Assembly: GCA_032871835.1 (NCBI GenBank)
Contig: CM065300.1
Location: 64,243,192-64,307,191, forward strand
Source of the DNA: Dipteronia dyeriana
Taxonomy: Eukaryota > Streptophyta > Magnoliopsida > Sapindales > Sapindaceae
Direction: 5' to 3'
Length of the DNA: 64,000 nucleotides
The position numbers and the translations under genes were made by a program. The notes beneath the pieces were generated by a model. That model ran no database searches, was not told where the DNA came from, and worked only from the letters and a program-made list of their open reading frames with translations. Shown piece by piece: positions 1-11,732 of this stretch. How positions within the stretch are numbered: the stretch's first letter is position 1; each line of letters begins with the position of its first letter.

Positions 1-718
1 GAGAGTTCTCTTGAAGAAGCCAACTACAACTCAAAGTGATACAAGCGTTCATTTGACACGTTGACCCTCAGGTCTAAGTGTTAGGCTTTGGAGAGGGACA
101 GTGCAAGAAAAAAGGTCTTGGAACTAGAAGATGAGAACCGAGCTCTACGGGCCAAGGTGGCAAGCTTGGAGTCCGAGGTAGACTCCTCATTATGTGATGG
201 TTACTTCTATACTACCATCTCCATTCGACATACGCATCATAGATAACTGGGACACGGAAGGGATCATTGAGAATGCCAAAAAAATGGTTGCTCTTACCAC
301 TGAAGTGGTTGGCACCTACTGGGTTGTTGGGGCTAATTGAGGTGAAGACGATGATGATGACAATCAACCTATCTCATATCTTCTATCAGGAATGGGTGCT
401 ACCGGTGTAGATCCTTCCTTGAAATCCCCAGCTGAAACTGCATCTAAGGTGGAAGGGAAAGTCCCGGTATTGCCTACTATTCCTACCAAAGCTGCTAAAA
501 CAATAGAGGTTTGCCATGCTTCTAATGATGTGGCTGAGGTGCAGGGTTCCATTAAAGAGGTGGAAGAGCAGGTTATTGTCATAGAGGTGGCTAATTGAGT
601 AGCTAGTGAGCCAAGTGTTGGTATCAAGCTTATAGAGGGCCGGAAAGCCAGAGATGAAGCAAGAGGAGAGGAATACCAGGATGAGTTTCACTCATGACCC
701 AAATTGTAAAGTTTATAT
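1..718 (+). pseudogene. Tat-element extra-ORF fragment, degraded
   Basis: A broken coding region, open at the left edge. Around 60-230 it encodes a charged coiled-coil stretch (ELEDENRALRAKVASLE) followed by SSLCDGYFYTT. The same order, a coiled coil followed by DASFSDGYFYAS, occurs on the minus strand near 32700 in the extra ORF of Gypsy-1, so the two are paralogues. A later frame (392-598) is rich in Ala, Val, Glu and Pro and ends near 598, resembling the acidic low-complexity tail of that ORF. Several frameshifts and stops break it. Because this ORF type runs antisense to gag-pol in Gypsy-1, the parent element here was probably in minus orientation and lies mostly left of the window. That orientation is inference. 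Confidence 0.5.
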
Positions 719-2316
719 TGAAACAAATATTATGGTGTGTTTAGTAACAATCTAAAAGGGGATGAATAGATTTTAATCAATTTTACCCAATTTTACCCAA
801 TTTTTTGTTAATGGCCAAGTTGACGAAAATACCCCTAGCTAGTTACAATAATATCGCAAGTGTAATATGTGCGGAAATAGTAAAGACACTTGGGATATAC
901 GTGGAAACCATCCAAATGGGAAAAACCACGGGCTGTTAAGTGCACCACACTTGAACCTCGAATCCACTAATGGTAAAGGAAATTACAACCTAATCCCGGT
1001 TTAAAATCCACCACCACTACCTAATCCCGATATAAGTTGACCTAGTCCATCTTGCTTGCAATTTAAGCTACCTAATCCCGGAAGCAACACAACTCTTACT
1101 TCTCAATGAAGAGATAAAATGGCATATGTGAATATATGATGATATTCAAAGAACAAACAAGGTTAGGAAACCTTATATGCTTATCTAGGATAATGAGATG
1201 ACAATTAATGCAATCCTAGATATCAAGAGCTAAATGACATGTTCAAAAAGCTTAGCTAAACATAGATCAAACAATCCTATGAAGCTATCACAATACAACA
1301 CTCAATCATGTCATCACAACAATCTCTAATTTATATCCGGAATATGTTCTAAGAGCATACAAATAATTAAATAGATAGCTTAGCAAGCAAAACACTTAAC
1401 TTGTAAGAAGATAGTGAAGAACTTACCAAACAAGATGTGATGATGAAAAACTATCCATTGATGCACTCTAAATGATCTTAGATGATACAAGATGAAGTTT
1501 TTATGAATATGGGAATGTTTTGAGTGTTTAAAGATGAGTTCTTGGAATAGTTTTCCTTTTGAAATGTGTTCTAGGGAAAAGATATGATATTCTGATCTCT
1601 CTTACGACCTGAATACAAAGAGTTATATATATATATATATATATGAGTTTCAACCAAAGTGAGGTCATTTTGAAAAAAATGTTCCAGCTTCCGCTATGTG
1701 CGCAGGTCGAGTAGCGCACCACCAGTGCACAACCTAAATTGTCGATAGGCGCTGGTGGAGTGGCGCAGCTCAGTGGCGCATGACAAGCGGCGATCCACTA
1801 GAATGTTACGCTGGTGAGGCTGCGCTAGTCGAGTAGCGCACCACCAGCTCACTGCCCACTTTTTCAATGTTTCGCAGGTGGAGTGGCGCAGCTCAGTGGC
1901 GCATGACAAGCGGCGATCCACTGGAATGTTGCGCTGGTGAGGCTGCGCTAGTCAAGTAGTGCACTTCCCAGTTTTTCAACACTCAAACACACATTTTCAA
2001 CAAGTCGTAGAGTGATGAAGATGCATCCTATACTAATGCCTAACATGACATAAAACTTTAATTACAAGATGCAAATATATCAACAATAGTCATTTAAAGC
2101 AAAATGCACACAAGTATAAACACACAACATACATGAATAAGAGTTATGAATGAATTTGTGAGTGTGTGCAACTATCTCCTCAAAGCAAGTAAGCACAAGA
2201 ATTTTACCTTTGGTGCTTCTCCTCTTGAGGTCTTGAGAGCCTAAGCTACCCTTACATAAACCCCAAAAATGTGATTTGTTCACGAAATAAGCCAATCAAC
2301 AAATAAGGACTTTACA
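719..2316 (-). mobile_element. Solo LTR, Sirevirus-like
   Basis: The stretch is bounded by a perfect 5-bp target duplication TATAT (714-718 and 2317-2321) and has TG...CA ends. Read on the minus strand it starts TGTAAAGTCC and ends TTGTTTCA. Both ends match the Copia-B LTR at 56243-57738: shared blocks are CGAAATAAGCCAATCAA near the start and a GGGGATGAATAG-type tract, followed by an AACACAC tract, near the end. No internal region, primer site or gag-pol lies between the ends. This is what LTR-LTR recombination leaves. It holds a GC-rich tandem repeat (separate entry). Confidence 0.82.
1695..1965. repeat. GC-rich tandem repeat, 122-123 bp unit
   Basis: The motif GTCGAGTAGCGCACCACC starts near 1706 and 1828, and a mutated copy (GTCAAGTAGTGCAC) starts at 1951. 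GGTGGAGTGGCGCAGCTCAG starts at 1754 and 1877. The spacing is 122-123 bp, giving just over two copies. The block is much richer in G+C than the surrounding LTR and contains many GCGC-centred short palindromes. Confidence 0.85.
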
Positions 2317-2321
2317 TATAT

Positions 2322-3011
2322 GTTGGCCAGAAAGGGTGGTGGAGACCCGGCTTGATAAAGAAAGATTCATGTATATGCTTATGTTTCTTTTTTGTTTTAG
2401 GTATGTAGCCTAAGATAAGGGATGGGCTCACTTAGTTTGATGAGTAAAAATTCCTAATTTTTTGTTAGATTGTCTTCCACTCTCGTCAAGCTTGCCTGAC
2501 TCTAAACCCGGTTAATGTTTAATCTGGGAAGCAATCCCTTGTATATACCTGACGTTAACAAATAACTGGTAACATATAAAAAGCTTTAAACCTATCAAAT
2601 ATAAAGAATTAAGCGTGTCAGGTGACTGATATCTAGTCGTCAAGGTATTTAGACAAAGTGAATCTAAGAAAATTCCCCTAAGGAAAGTTATCAACACTGA
2701 TTATCCCATCCTGGGAGAATCATGGTACCAAACACCTACGTCCGGGGAGCTCTGGTACTCTAGTGAAAACACAATTCAACAAAACATGGTATCTAGGTTT
2801 CCCATACACATGGTACCCAGGTAACCAGGTACCTAGATGGTATCATTGTGTGATCAATTCCCATATCTAGTATCTTCTTACTTTGGCGAGATAACCAGCT
2901 ACCATAGCCTAGGTATCAATGATACTTGTATGCATGGTATCTTGACCTTTGGAAGGTTCCACGAGCATGGTATCATCCCTCTGCATCTACTCCCTATATG
3001 ATCCTGTCAAC
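2322..3011. other. Unclassified repeat DNA left of Gypsy-1
   Basis: No convincing coding frame. The sequence resumes directly after the target duplication of the solo LTR, so it was once contiguous with 1-718. Between 2720 and 2975 it carries at least six copies of the short motif ATGGTAYC, irregularly spaced. It ends at the ACAAG that precedes the Gypsy-1 LTR. It could be the 3' noncoding part or LTR of an older Tat-like element; I cannot assign it. Confidence 0.4.
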
Positions 3012-3016
3012 ACAAG

Positions 3017-4197
3017 TGTTAATAGTCAAATTTGGCTAGGGACCATAGGTAACTTTCCACTCTCCTAGCCAGGGTCCAAATCTAGGATTACATAGTAGGG
3101 AATTGAGGTTCCTAGGGTAGAGCTACCGTATGACCCCGTAGAAGCAATACGAGGTCGTTGCACTCTAGGAATACCCCAAGTGAAACATGGTGTGATCAAA
3201 TCGAGCTCCTTATATCAAAATAAGAACCTGGGGTAAGATCAATAGGGGGAGACCTGAACTCGCAGAGCTCGAGATATCTTGCGACCTCCCAGAAACATGC
3301 AACCACTTCCACTTATACGAAGAGACCATCAGGAAGTCAAATTCGTTCTGCAATGACTCTTCATTTTGCCAAGGGAGGAACTAAATATATCCATGTAGGT
3401 AAGAGGAAGCTTGCAAAGCTCCGTTACCACTAAAGAGCGTAACACAATCATGTAAGGCTCCAAAAGGTACCCGGAAAAGTCAGACCAATCTCCTAGTACC
3501 AAGACTGGAACATAAATGTACCTCACCATTCAAGATAGTGAATGCCATATTTGATAACCTCGATGATGCATCTCAATAGGGCAATATACAGGATCACCTT
3601 CACTCTCCAACTTGCATTAAAATGCTACATACATGTAGGGAAAGTGATTGAGTCCAAAGAGGAAACAAACGTATCTCCCTCTATGATATTCTCGAATCGG
3701 TTATCTAGACAAAGTAAATGACATTAAAATAAAATATCTCACCCAATAAGGAGGGATTTGATTCAGAAATTAATGGCGGGAGAATCACGAGTTTTAATAT
3801 AGTTAGACTTTGTATAAATACGCCTAAGCATGCACGAGTAAAAGGAGGACAGAGAAAAAATGAGAATGCTCTACCTTGGCCTTAATTCTATTTATAGAAC
3901 ACGACCACCATCGTTATCTACTTCTTGACAGGCACCAAGCTACCACACTCATCGTATTTATGAGAGAACGAGAGTTTGAGTGATATTTATATGTCACCCA
4001 AGATTCATTTACATTAATAAAAACAATACAATTCCCTTTATATATCCTAGGCGTATCTTGTCACCACATGTTTTCATTTTCTCTAATGCACATATAAACT
4101 TGGTACCGAAGGTACCACCCTTGAGCGTGACCTCCGAGGTAGTAGATTCTAGGATGTTAGTTGAAATTCCTCACCCTGAACGAATTTTTAGTCAACA
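3017..4197 (+). repeat. Gypsy-1 5' LTR
   Basis: Starts TGTTAATAGTC and ends TTAGTCAACA, giving TGTT/AACA termini, just before a primer-site-like sequence. Its first ~590 bp match 45214-45765 in the same orientation (shared block CTCTCCTAGCCAGGGTC at about 3058 and 45259), with one ~50-bp gap near 3320-3370. A candidate TATA box lies at 3813-3820. The five bases before it, ACAAG, are the expected left target duplication; the right copy is outside the window. Confidence 0.75.
3813..3820 (+). promoter_or_regulatory. Candidate TATA box in Gypsy-1 LTR
   Basis: TATAAATA, about 380 bp before the LTR end, a suitable position for a U3/R promoter. A second AT-rich element (CTATTTATAG, 3888-3897) lies downstream and could serve instead. 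Position and motif only. Confidence 0.4.
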
Positions 4198-4202
4198 CTT
4201 TC

Positions 4203-4220
4203 TTGCGTCGACTGTTGGGA
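4203..4220 (+). other. Probable primer binding site of Gypsy-1
   Basis: TTGCGTCGACTGTTGGGA lies 5-7 bp after the LTR end and resembles the TGGCGCCGTCTGTGGGA sequence that follows many plant gypsy 5' LTRs, with a few substitutions. The region from 4221 to about 4790 is leader sequence; an open frame at 4567-4875 there has no recognisable domain. Confidence 0.5.
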
Positions 4221-4789
4221 CACACCCATTTTACACAAAGTTTACGTGCTTATTGTTTTCCAAGAACTATGAAGCTTTGAACCTCGTAAAGACATCTTGA
4301 GGCTTCGGGGCAACAATTTACCACATCAGCCCAAAAAGTTCTGAAGAAGGGTAGAAAGTATAGGCATAGTGGCCAGACTCCAGTACAACCAAGCGTTGTG
4401 CGGGCTCCAGGCCCCCTATTGATAAGACAGGTTGTGCTTGATCAACAGGTAACGACCTTTGTGGAAAATTTTCACCTTAGTTTGCTAGCAAAAGGAATCA
4501 GGACTCAACCAGCAAATTTCTATATTCAAGAGGAAATAAATAGACCTGGAGCATGGTAGCCCACTTTTGACCCTATTGGGATCTCCCATATCGGTACCGG
4601 TTGGAAACAGGATGGGACCTCAGTCCTCGATCCTATATAGATTGGGGCTTATGCCCCTAGTTCCTTGTAGGCCATCGTGTTGCCAAATTAGGTGTGTCAA
4701 ATCTGCAGCAGATGTATTACCTCAGAAGAAGTGTGAAGCCCCTCCCCCGGTAGCTTCTAGGTGGGAATCCTGGTCTAGAAAAGAAGGTA

Positions 4790-6180
4790 ACAAACAAAGC
4801 CCTCGGGAAAATCCCTCTCCAGGGTTGAGGTTTCTAGTTCATCAGAGGGGTCTAACAGTAAGGGATCTGAGGTAGATTTAAAGAAGCATGAGAACAAGCG
4901 CTTGAGGGATCAGCTTGCAAATCTACAAAGAGAGTTCCATCATATAAAGAAAGGGAAACACAAGGAAGCCGAGAAGAATCCTTTGAGTGAAATGAATGCC
5001 CCCTTCACAAGAAGAATCAAGGAAGCGGAACTCTCGCCAAAATTCAAGATATCGATAGATAAGTTCTCCAAAATTGAGGACCCTCTGAGACATCTGGAGA
5101 GCTTCGTCAAGTAAATGTAAGTCCACGATACCACCAGGGATGCCATGTACAGGATGTTCCCTGCCACCCTGACTGACTATGCAAATACCTGGATCAGGAA
5201 GTTGGTTGCTGGTAGTGTGGAATATTTCATTAAATTATCAACTGACTTTTACTCACAGTTCTAGGGGGTGAAACCATGCCCAAAGGATCCCATACACCTT
5301 CAATATATGGTCCAAGAATGAGGAGAAACTCACCAGTCTTACGTGGAACATTTTCATAAGGAGGACATCCAGATAGAGGCCTTTGCCAAGAAGGAAACCC
5401 TCGCTAACTTTCGGCATAACCTGTTGGTGGTCAAACTTTTTCGGTTTTTCTCCAAAAAAACCTTCTGAGACCTAACAATAGGCCTACGATCGGGCTCTTA
5501 AGCAGGTCAAGATTGATGAATAGCTTAAGGTCAAAATGGAGCATGACGATATGAGAGCGGTGAAATGCCAACAGAAAGAGGCACATAGACTTGTGCCAGC
5601 TCAGAAAACCCAGAATAAACCCCCTAATAGGTCAACGTATAGTTTTCCCCAATCCCAACCTCGACAAGAGCAGTACCTAGTAAGGCAAACCCATCTGCGA
5701 GCTTCGCATCCTCCAAGGACTGTAGCCCTAGTAACACAAGATGAGAGAGGGTACGATCATTACACCCCCTTAAATGTGTTTTCTAAAACAACCTACCTTG
5801 CTATTTAGGGTAAGGGGCTACTCTAGAAGACAACACCCATGAAAGCTCTTGCAGACAGAAGGAATCGATACAAGTACAGTGACTTCTAAGAAGATGTAGG
5901 GCACAACATGTCGGAGTGTTACTGCCTGCATAACCAGATTGAAGCTCAAGTGAGGGGAGGATGTTTGATAGAATTCTTACAGCAGGCCAGTGAGAACATC
6001 CAGACTGGAAATGAGGTTTAAGCAGAGATCCGTGATCATACTAAGAAGAGAAAGAGGGAAGGGAAGGATTTGACATAGCAAATTCAGGTTATACATACCA
6101 TTAGTGGATGGCCCACCCTGGTTGGCACCTCTAACAATTCCAGAATGAACCATGCAATGAAGATTCCCCATATCGATAAA
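4790..6180 (+). pseudogene. gag: Gypsy-1 gag (capsid), decayed
   Basis: The Gag polyprotein forms the particle shell. A Ser-rich then coiled-coil start (about 4830-4980, ENKRLRDQLANLQREF) leads to the core motif FKISIDKFSKIEDPLRHLES (about 5040-5105), the usual start of the Tat retrotransposon-gag domain. It continues after a stop through DAMYRMFPATLTDYANTWIRKL (5141 on). Near 5880-5990, YSDF, HNMSECYCLHNQIEA and VRGGCLIEFL match the conserved gag C-terminal region of Tat elements. ISGWPTLVGTS (about 6100) corresponds to the conserved I.GGP motif upstream of protease. Several in-frame stops (for example after the core motif near 5114) and frameshifts make it non-functional. Confidence 0.72.
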
Positions 6181-6218
6181 GGTCGATGTATCTTCAAGGT
6201 CGACCAGAGCCCGGCTAT

Positions 6219-6700
6219 TCTATCTCAGTTGGCCTAGATTATCTTCAAGGTCTACAAAACTTTACAGTCCCACGATAATCCCATGGTAATCACTGTGAAG
6301 ATTGCCAACTACGCGGTCCACCGCATGCTCACAGATATAAACAGCAGTGTAGACCTTCTCTTTAAAGACACCTTGGAGAAACTCCATCTGAAGCATTGAT
6401 GCTACAATAGTTGCACAACCTCTCTATATGGCTTCACTGGGGATTCAATCATACCATTGGGGTTAAAGATCCTGTTAGTGATCACTGTAACTGCACTCCT
6501 CCAATAAAATATAATGCCAGACTTCGTTGTGGTTAACACCCCATCGACCTACAAGGTGATACTAGGAAGACCATTCCTGTCATCTTAGAATAGAGTCTTG
6601 TACATTTACCATAATGTCATAAAGTTTTCTATGGGTGAGATATGTGGAGACTAGCAAGCAACTAGAAAATGATATACAGTGTCTTTCAATCTGATTGCTT
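6219..6700 (+). pseudogene. Gypsy-1 aspartic protease, decayed
   Basis: Resembles the retropepsin of Tat elements. NPMVITVKIANYAVHRML precedes the expected active site, and FVVVNTPSTYKVILGRPFL (about 6511-6570) matches the conserved C-terminal flap and ILGRP motif. The catalytic D-S/T-G reads TDINSSVD, so the Gly is lost and the site is not intact. Stop codons interrupt the frame. It lies between gag and RT as expected. Confidence 0.65.
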
Positions 6701-6738
6701 TAACGAAATAGTTCATGCAAGTCATAATGATCTAGTAT

Positions 6739-7911
6739 ATGGAAGCACCTAGGATGACCCTAGAAGATGCAAAACCTGCTAATCATCTAGAGAATGACCC
6801 CCTGGTATTGGATGAGGAAGAGCAAAGTAGAGAATGGGCTTGCAGGCACCCTGTAGATGAGCTAGAGGAGATACCCTTCAGAAGTGATGACCTCTTCAAG
6901 GTTGTTAAGGTCGGGGCTACCCTTAAGCCAAGAGTAGAGGAAGGTTTGATCGAGCTTCTCTTAGAATTCAATGACATCTTCGCTTGGAGCCATGACGAGA
7001 TGTCAGGGATCCCGATATCTTTGGCAGCTCACCGACTAGCAATAGATCCAACCTTTAAGCCCATCAAGCAGAAGAGGCATCACTTTAATGCTGAGAGGAA
7101 CGCTGTGGTTCAAGAATAAGTAGACAAGCTGATCAAAACAGGTTTCATCAGAGAAGCCCGGTACCACGAGTGGATTGCCAACTTGGTCATGGTCACAAAG
7201 GTAAATGGAACGTGGCGTATGTGTGTCGATTACACCTACCTCAATCGGGCATGCCAAAAAGACAGCTTTCTACTACCAAAAATTAACCAGCTGGTGGATT
7301 TCACGGTCAAAAACAAGCTCCACAGTTTCATGGATGCGTTTTCGAGGTACAACCAAATTTTGATACACCCTGCCGATCAAGACAAGACCAACTTCATCAT
7401 GGGGTATGGTCTATATTACTAAAAGGTGATGCCTTCCAGCCTAAAGAATGCGAGTGCTACCTACCAGCGATTGGTCAACCGGCTATTCAAGCAGGAGACA
7501 GGAAAGACCATGGAGGTGTACATATATGATATGATCTCCAAATCTCGTTAAGTAGAAGATTATCGAGATTATCTCCGTAGAACTTTCCAGATAGTGAGGG
7601 AAAACCAAATACAGCTGAACCCCGCCAAATGCACTTTCAGGGTGACTGTGGGATAGTTATTTGGTTTCATGGTGAATCAGAGGGGAATTGAGGCAAACCT
7701 GGAAAAGATCCAAGCTATCCTGAACCTATATTCTCTAACCACTCTCAAACAAGTCCAAATGTTGACAGGGCGTATAACAACGCTCAATATGTTCATTTTG
7801 CGTTCCATGGATAAATGTTTTCCCTTTTTCAAAGCCATCAAGCAGAAACAAAATAAGAAATAGGACCAAGAAAGTGAGCGAGCGAGCTTTCCAAGAATTA
7901 AAGGAATTCCT
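6739..7911 (+). pseudogene. pol: Gypsy-1 reverse transcriptase, interrupted
   Basis: Reverse transcriptase copies element RNA into cDNA. Recognisable blocks in order are FNDIFAWSHDEMSGI (N-terminal), IKQKRHHFNAERNAVVQE, GFIREARYHEWIANLVMV, NGTWRMCVDYTYLNRACQKD, FMDAFSRYNQI and CTFRVTVG (about 7630). The catalytic box reads VYIYDM at about 7517 where YVDD is expected, so the first catalytic Asp is replaced by Tyr. Stops occur at about 7119, 7422, 7551 and 7655. The thumb/connection region reaches the Copia-A1 insertion at 7912, and the frame resumes at 18067 with RNase H. Confidence 0.82.
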
Positions 7912-10333
7912 TGTTAGGATTATGCTCGATAGCAAGAGTTTAATATTGTAATTAACAATCTTTTCATATCAACAAAGTGATTTCTAGTTTAACAAATCTT
8001 ATAGCATTTATAGTTTAATTAATATAATTGTCAAAAGTAAATAATCATAAGGTCAAAAGACTATGAGAAAAGAAGAATTGTTCATACATCTACATATGTA
8101 TGAGGTAGATACAACTCTTTAGTAAGTCTTGAATAATATTCACAACTTAAGATAGAAGGTTGGGAATCTTTATCTTGTCAAAGTTGTAGATTCTTTTGCT
8201 AGCATTTAAGTGGGATCAAATGTGTTATGATGAGTCTAAAATCATTAAAGTGTTGTGTTTTTGGGAAAAAGAATCTAGTGCAATGGGTGCATTGAATAGG
8301 ATCAAAATGAAATAATTTATCTAGAACCGTCAATGGATAAAAGTTTTCATTTGATGACAATCGGAGAGTCTATCTGATTCCTGAGATAAATGATGGACTT
8401 ATGGTTGCAAGTGTTATCATTTGAGCTATCAATGAGTACGATTATATATCATAGTTTATCCTCGATAGTTTGGTGGTATTCATTTGTTAATCGATAGAGG
8501 ATTTCATTTATAGATATGGACATCGTGGTTCCATTTATTGAATTAGAGTAGAATACCATCATATGGATGTTTTGAGGTATTGGATATTAAATCTTAACGT
8601 TAAGTTTTCAATAGTGTCTATTGAAACATGACTTCTGGACAAGTCAAAATATCCAAGTTTAAAATGTGGTCATATGAGTAAATATGGTAACTTGGAGAGC
8701 TATAGGCGGTCGATGAGCTCTTGGCGATTACTGGTATTCTTCATGAGGATACATTTTCTCCAACAGGGTTGTCTAGGGTATGAGTGAGTAACATCAAATT
8801 TTCTATCTTTATTTAAGAGTTCAATTTTAGTTCTTTTGTGGAATGAACTAAAATTAAATAGATCGAACCTAAGTGAATCATTTGGTGATTGTGATTGGGT
8901 TGTGCCTATTGGAGCTTAAATTTAGATAGCCTGCCAAGATCCCCAATCCACACGAACTTGCATGGATCACTTGATATATTCTACCGAACCAATTTAGGGG
9001 TCCATCTAGAATTGTATTAAGCCATGAGAACTTGTTTCTTTTTGTAAGAATAGGTCTAGTTCACATGTGGACTTTTTATTAAGGTCCAATGGATTTAATA
9101 AAATAAGAAAAATAATATATTGCCCATATATATGGTATAGGCGGCAAGGCTATTAAGAATAGCTTAAATATATTAATTTTATTTCCTTATTTAATTAATT
9201 GGAAATTAATTAATTTGTTGATTAATTAATTATTTAATTAAAAGCCAAAATCTATTTCCTAGTAGGAGATGGTCTTCTAAAACTATAATATTGTTTGTAT
9301 TATAGTTAATGTTAAAGACTATATTTGATAAGTAGATAAATAAAAGGAATTATTTATCTAATCAAAGTAAGAAGTCTTTAATATGGTTACAAACACACTA
9401 TTTAGTTGGATTAGGAGTCTTGGTGTAGAATAGAATTCCTTTTTGAAAAGGATTCTTAACCACTAAGTAATTCTACCTAAGGAAAGGATTCTTAACAACC
9501 AAGTTAATCCTTCTTAGGAAAAGAATTAAGTTTCCTAATACTTATTGTATGAATTTCGGCCAGCTATGTATATATAATATGATGATAGAATTTTTTTAGA
9601 TAAGGGTTCTTAACTACCAAATAAATCCACCTAAGGAAAGGATTCTTGCCAACCAACTAAATCCTTTTTAGGAGAGGATTAATCATCCTATATATATGAG
9701 TTTGAAATTCGGCCAGCCCATATAAGAAATTGAATGAGAAATTTTGGCCAAGCTTGGGAATTTCTAAAGGGAGATTTCCTCCAAGCAAGAAAGAATTTTG
9801 AGGGAGAAAATTTTGTTTTTACAATGGACAAAAACTCGACCAACTCTGAGCAATAGTGTGTGAATTCGGACAAGTAGAGAAAAAAGTGGAACATTTTTTT
9901 CAATAGTACACTAGTATCCTTTACATCATAAGGGTTTATGTACAACATTGAATCAAGGTTCACTTGAGTTTTAATCAGGTTGATTGATAATTCACAAGTG
10001 ACCGGTCGTTCTTGGATTTTTTCTCTTGGAGGATTTTTGTAACAAACAAAGAAAAGATTTTGTTTTGTCTCCATCCTCAGGTATACAATTTAAAGAAAGG
10101 GAGCCCACACTCCTAGGTGATTCATGTTCATGATTGGATTGGAAGATCTTACGGAATCAATTCGGCGCTTGTTCAATCGTCACGAAAAAAAAAGGTACGA
10201 TACTTTTATATATGTCAATTAATCTAGGGTTAAGGTTCTCGTTTCATAAAAGGGAAATTTTTTTATTTATACGCAAACCCTAATTTTTGTTTTCTTATGC
10301 TTCCGTTGCATTTTGAACCCGTTTTTCCCTACA
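7912..10333 (+). repeat. Copia-A1 5' LTR
   Basis: Starts TGTTAGGATTATGC and ends TTCCCTACA, immediately followed by the primer site. It aligns along its length with 15644-18066, 45766-48206, 61290-63759 and the split copy 35973-43958. It contains AT-rich palindromes (about 9175-9240) and a module at 9420-9690 of repeated units AAGGATTCTTAACCACC / CCTAAGGAAAGG that varies in copy number between LTRs. Confidence 0.9.
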
Positions 10334-10335
10334 AT

Positions 10336-10348
10336 TGGTATCAGAGTC
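10336..10348 (+). other. Copia-A1 primer binding site
   Basis: TGGTATCAGAGTC, two bases after the LTR end. It matches the TGGTATCAGAGC primer site typical of plant copia elements, complementary to the 3' end of initiator methionine tRNA, with a late substitution. Confidence 0.85.
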
Positions 10349-11732
10349 TTGTTGTACCCTTGATTAATTGATGTATGTGTTCGTAAATCTTTTACTTTTT
10401 TTGTATATATGCATGTTTTAGAAAGAGATGACACTCTAGGTATTCGCATATATATTTACATTGGAATGTATGAATTTATATATGTTTTATATGTGGTTTG
10501 TTATTGCTCAATTTTGGTCCTAGAATTTCAGTGTAATTTTGTTTTGGGATTGAAACAAGAAGGGTGGTCTATCATCGCCATAATTTCCTTCTTGGTAGTT
10601 GCTATTTTTTTTATTTTGTTGTTGTAATAATAATAATAATAATAACAATTGCACTATTATAATAAAAAAAATTACAGTATTTTTTTTTTATAATTCTTTT
10701 GTAATATATTCAAGTATCGAAGAATCGAATGTTTGAAGAATTAGGAGCAACCGGAACAATTTTGGAACCGTACGACCCGTAACAACGAACGTTCGTGCGA
10801 AGAGTGCGTAGCCTTGTTTGTTGTGGCATGGGTTGCGCACGGCAACCCTTTGGTAGCCATGGGCTGCGCATGGCAGCCCTTTATGGGTTTGTGGCATGCG
10901 CACGCCCATGGGTAAGGGCGAAGGGTGCGCACGCCCATGGGAAGTAGCCAAGGGAGTCCGAACGACGAAGGTCGTGTGAAGACTTGTTCGCCAAGGAAAG
11001 AGATCTTGTATTCAAAGATATATGTAATTTACTTGTTTTTCTAGGATGGACCAAAATTGTTGCTATTTTTATTTTTGTAAATATTGCAATGTTTGTTATT
11101 GTTTGATAACATGTCATATAGAATAGGAGTGCCACTCATATATCACTTTTGGTATGAACATGCATAGAATGATTTAGGTATCTAAATTGGCATCTAGATA
11201 ACTTGGTAAATCATTCTTTGGAATTCGATCACACACCTTAAACAATTGAGTGGGAAAAGGTGTTTTGGAACACTTACGGCCTCTAAGTTTAGTTGAGCTT
11301 TATGTTTCGTGAATAACCTTCCAAGAGGTATTCATGAATGGAATTTAGCAAGTTACTTCCTTACAAGGATAGACTAGACAATTAGCCCAAACGATATCTA
11401 CTCCCAAAGGAGGGATATTCGTGAGGGATTATATTAAAGGTCGATAACTTGGTAACACACTCGATGTGAGTTTATTCACATCCTCCCATGAGTTTTTGTT
11501 AAAAAAGTCACAAGGCTAAAATTGAAAATGTTGGTTGTTATGTTAACAATTAGGTGGGACCTAGTCCAACTATTAAATATTGCGAACTCCTAAAGAAGGC
11601 GTGACATTTATGGGTGTTGGATCACCGTTGAATTTTTCACGGTTGAATTATGTCATTTAATTCAAGATAAATATTCAAAAGTGTTTTATCATGATTATTT
11701 ACTTTTATAATTTTTGTTATTGTTCAGAAATC
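10349..11732 (+). other. Copia-A1 untranslated leader
   Basis: About 1.4 kb between primer site and gag start. The first ~330 bp are shared with 48221-48545 and 63778-64000. A small open frame (10409-10627) recurs at those places only because the leaders are related copies. The remainder includes a GC-rich repeat block (separate entry) and AT-rich sequence with no recognised coding content. Confidence 0.7.
10765..10960. repeat. GC-rich internal repeat block in Copia-A1 leader
   Basis: GCGCACGCCCATGGG occurs at about 10898 and 10926. Related units GGGTTGCGCACGGCAACCC and GGGCTGCGCATGGCAGCCC (about 10829-10881) are themselves inverted repeats. The block is strongly G+C-rich in an AT-rich leader, so it could fold into hairpins in the RNA. 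Its role is unknown. Confidence 0.75.

Noticed and set aside
364..691. Minus-strand frames in the first 700 bases
   Set aside because: The plus strand carries the paralogous coiled coil plus GYFY motif; the minus frames have no match.
2321..3012. A TGTTGG...TCAACA interval that could be read as a 690-bp solo LTR
   Set aside because: No target duplication at its ends, and the first bases overlap the TATAT duplication of the adjacent solo LTR.
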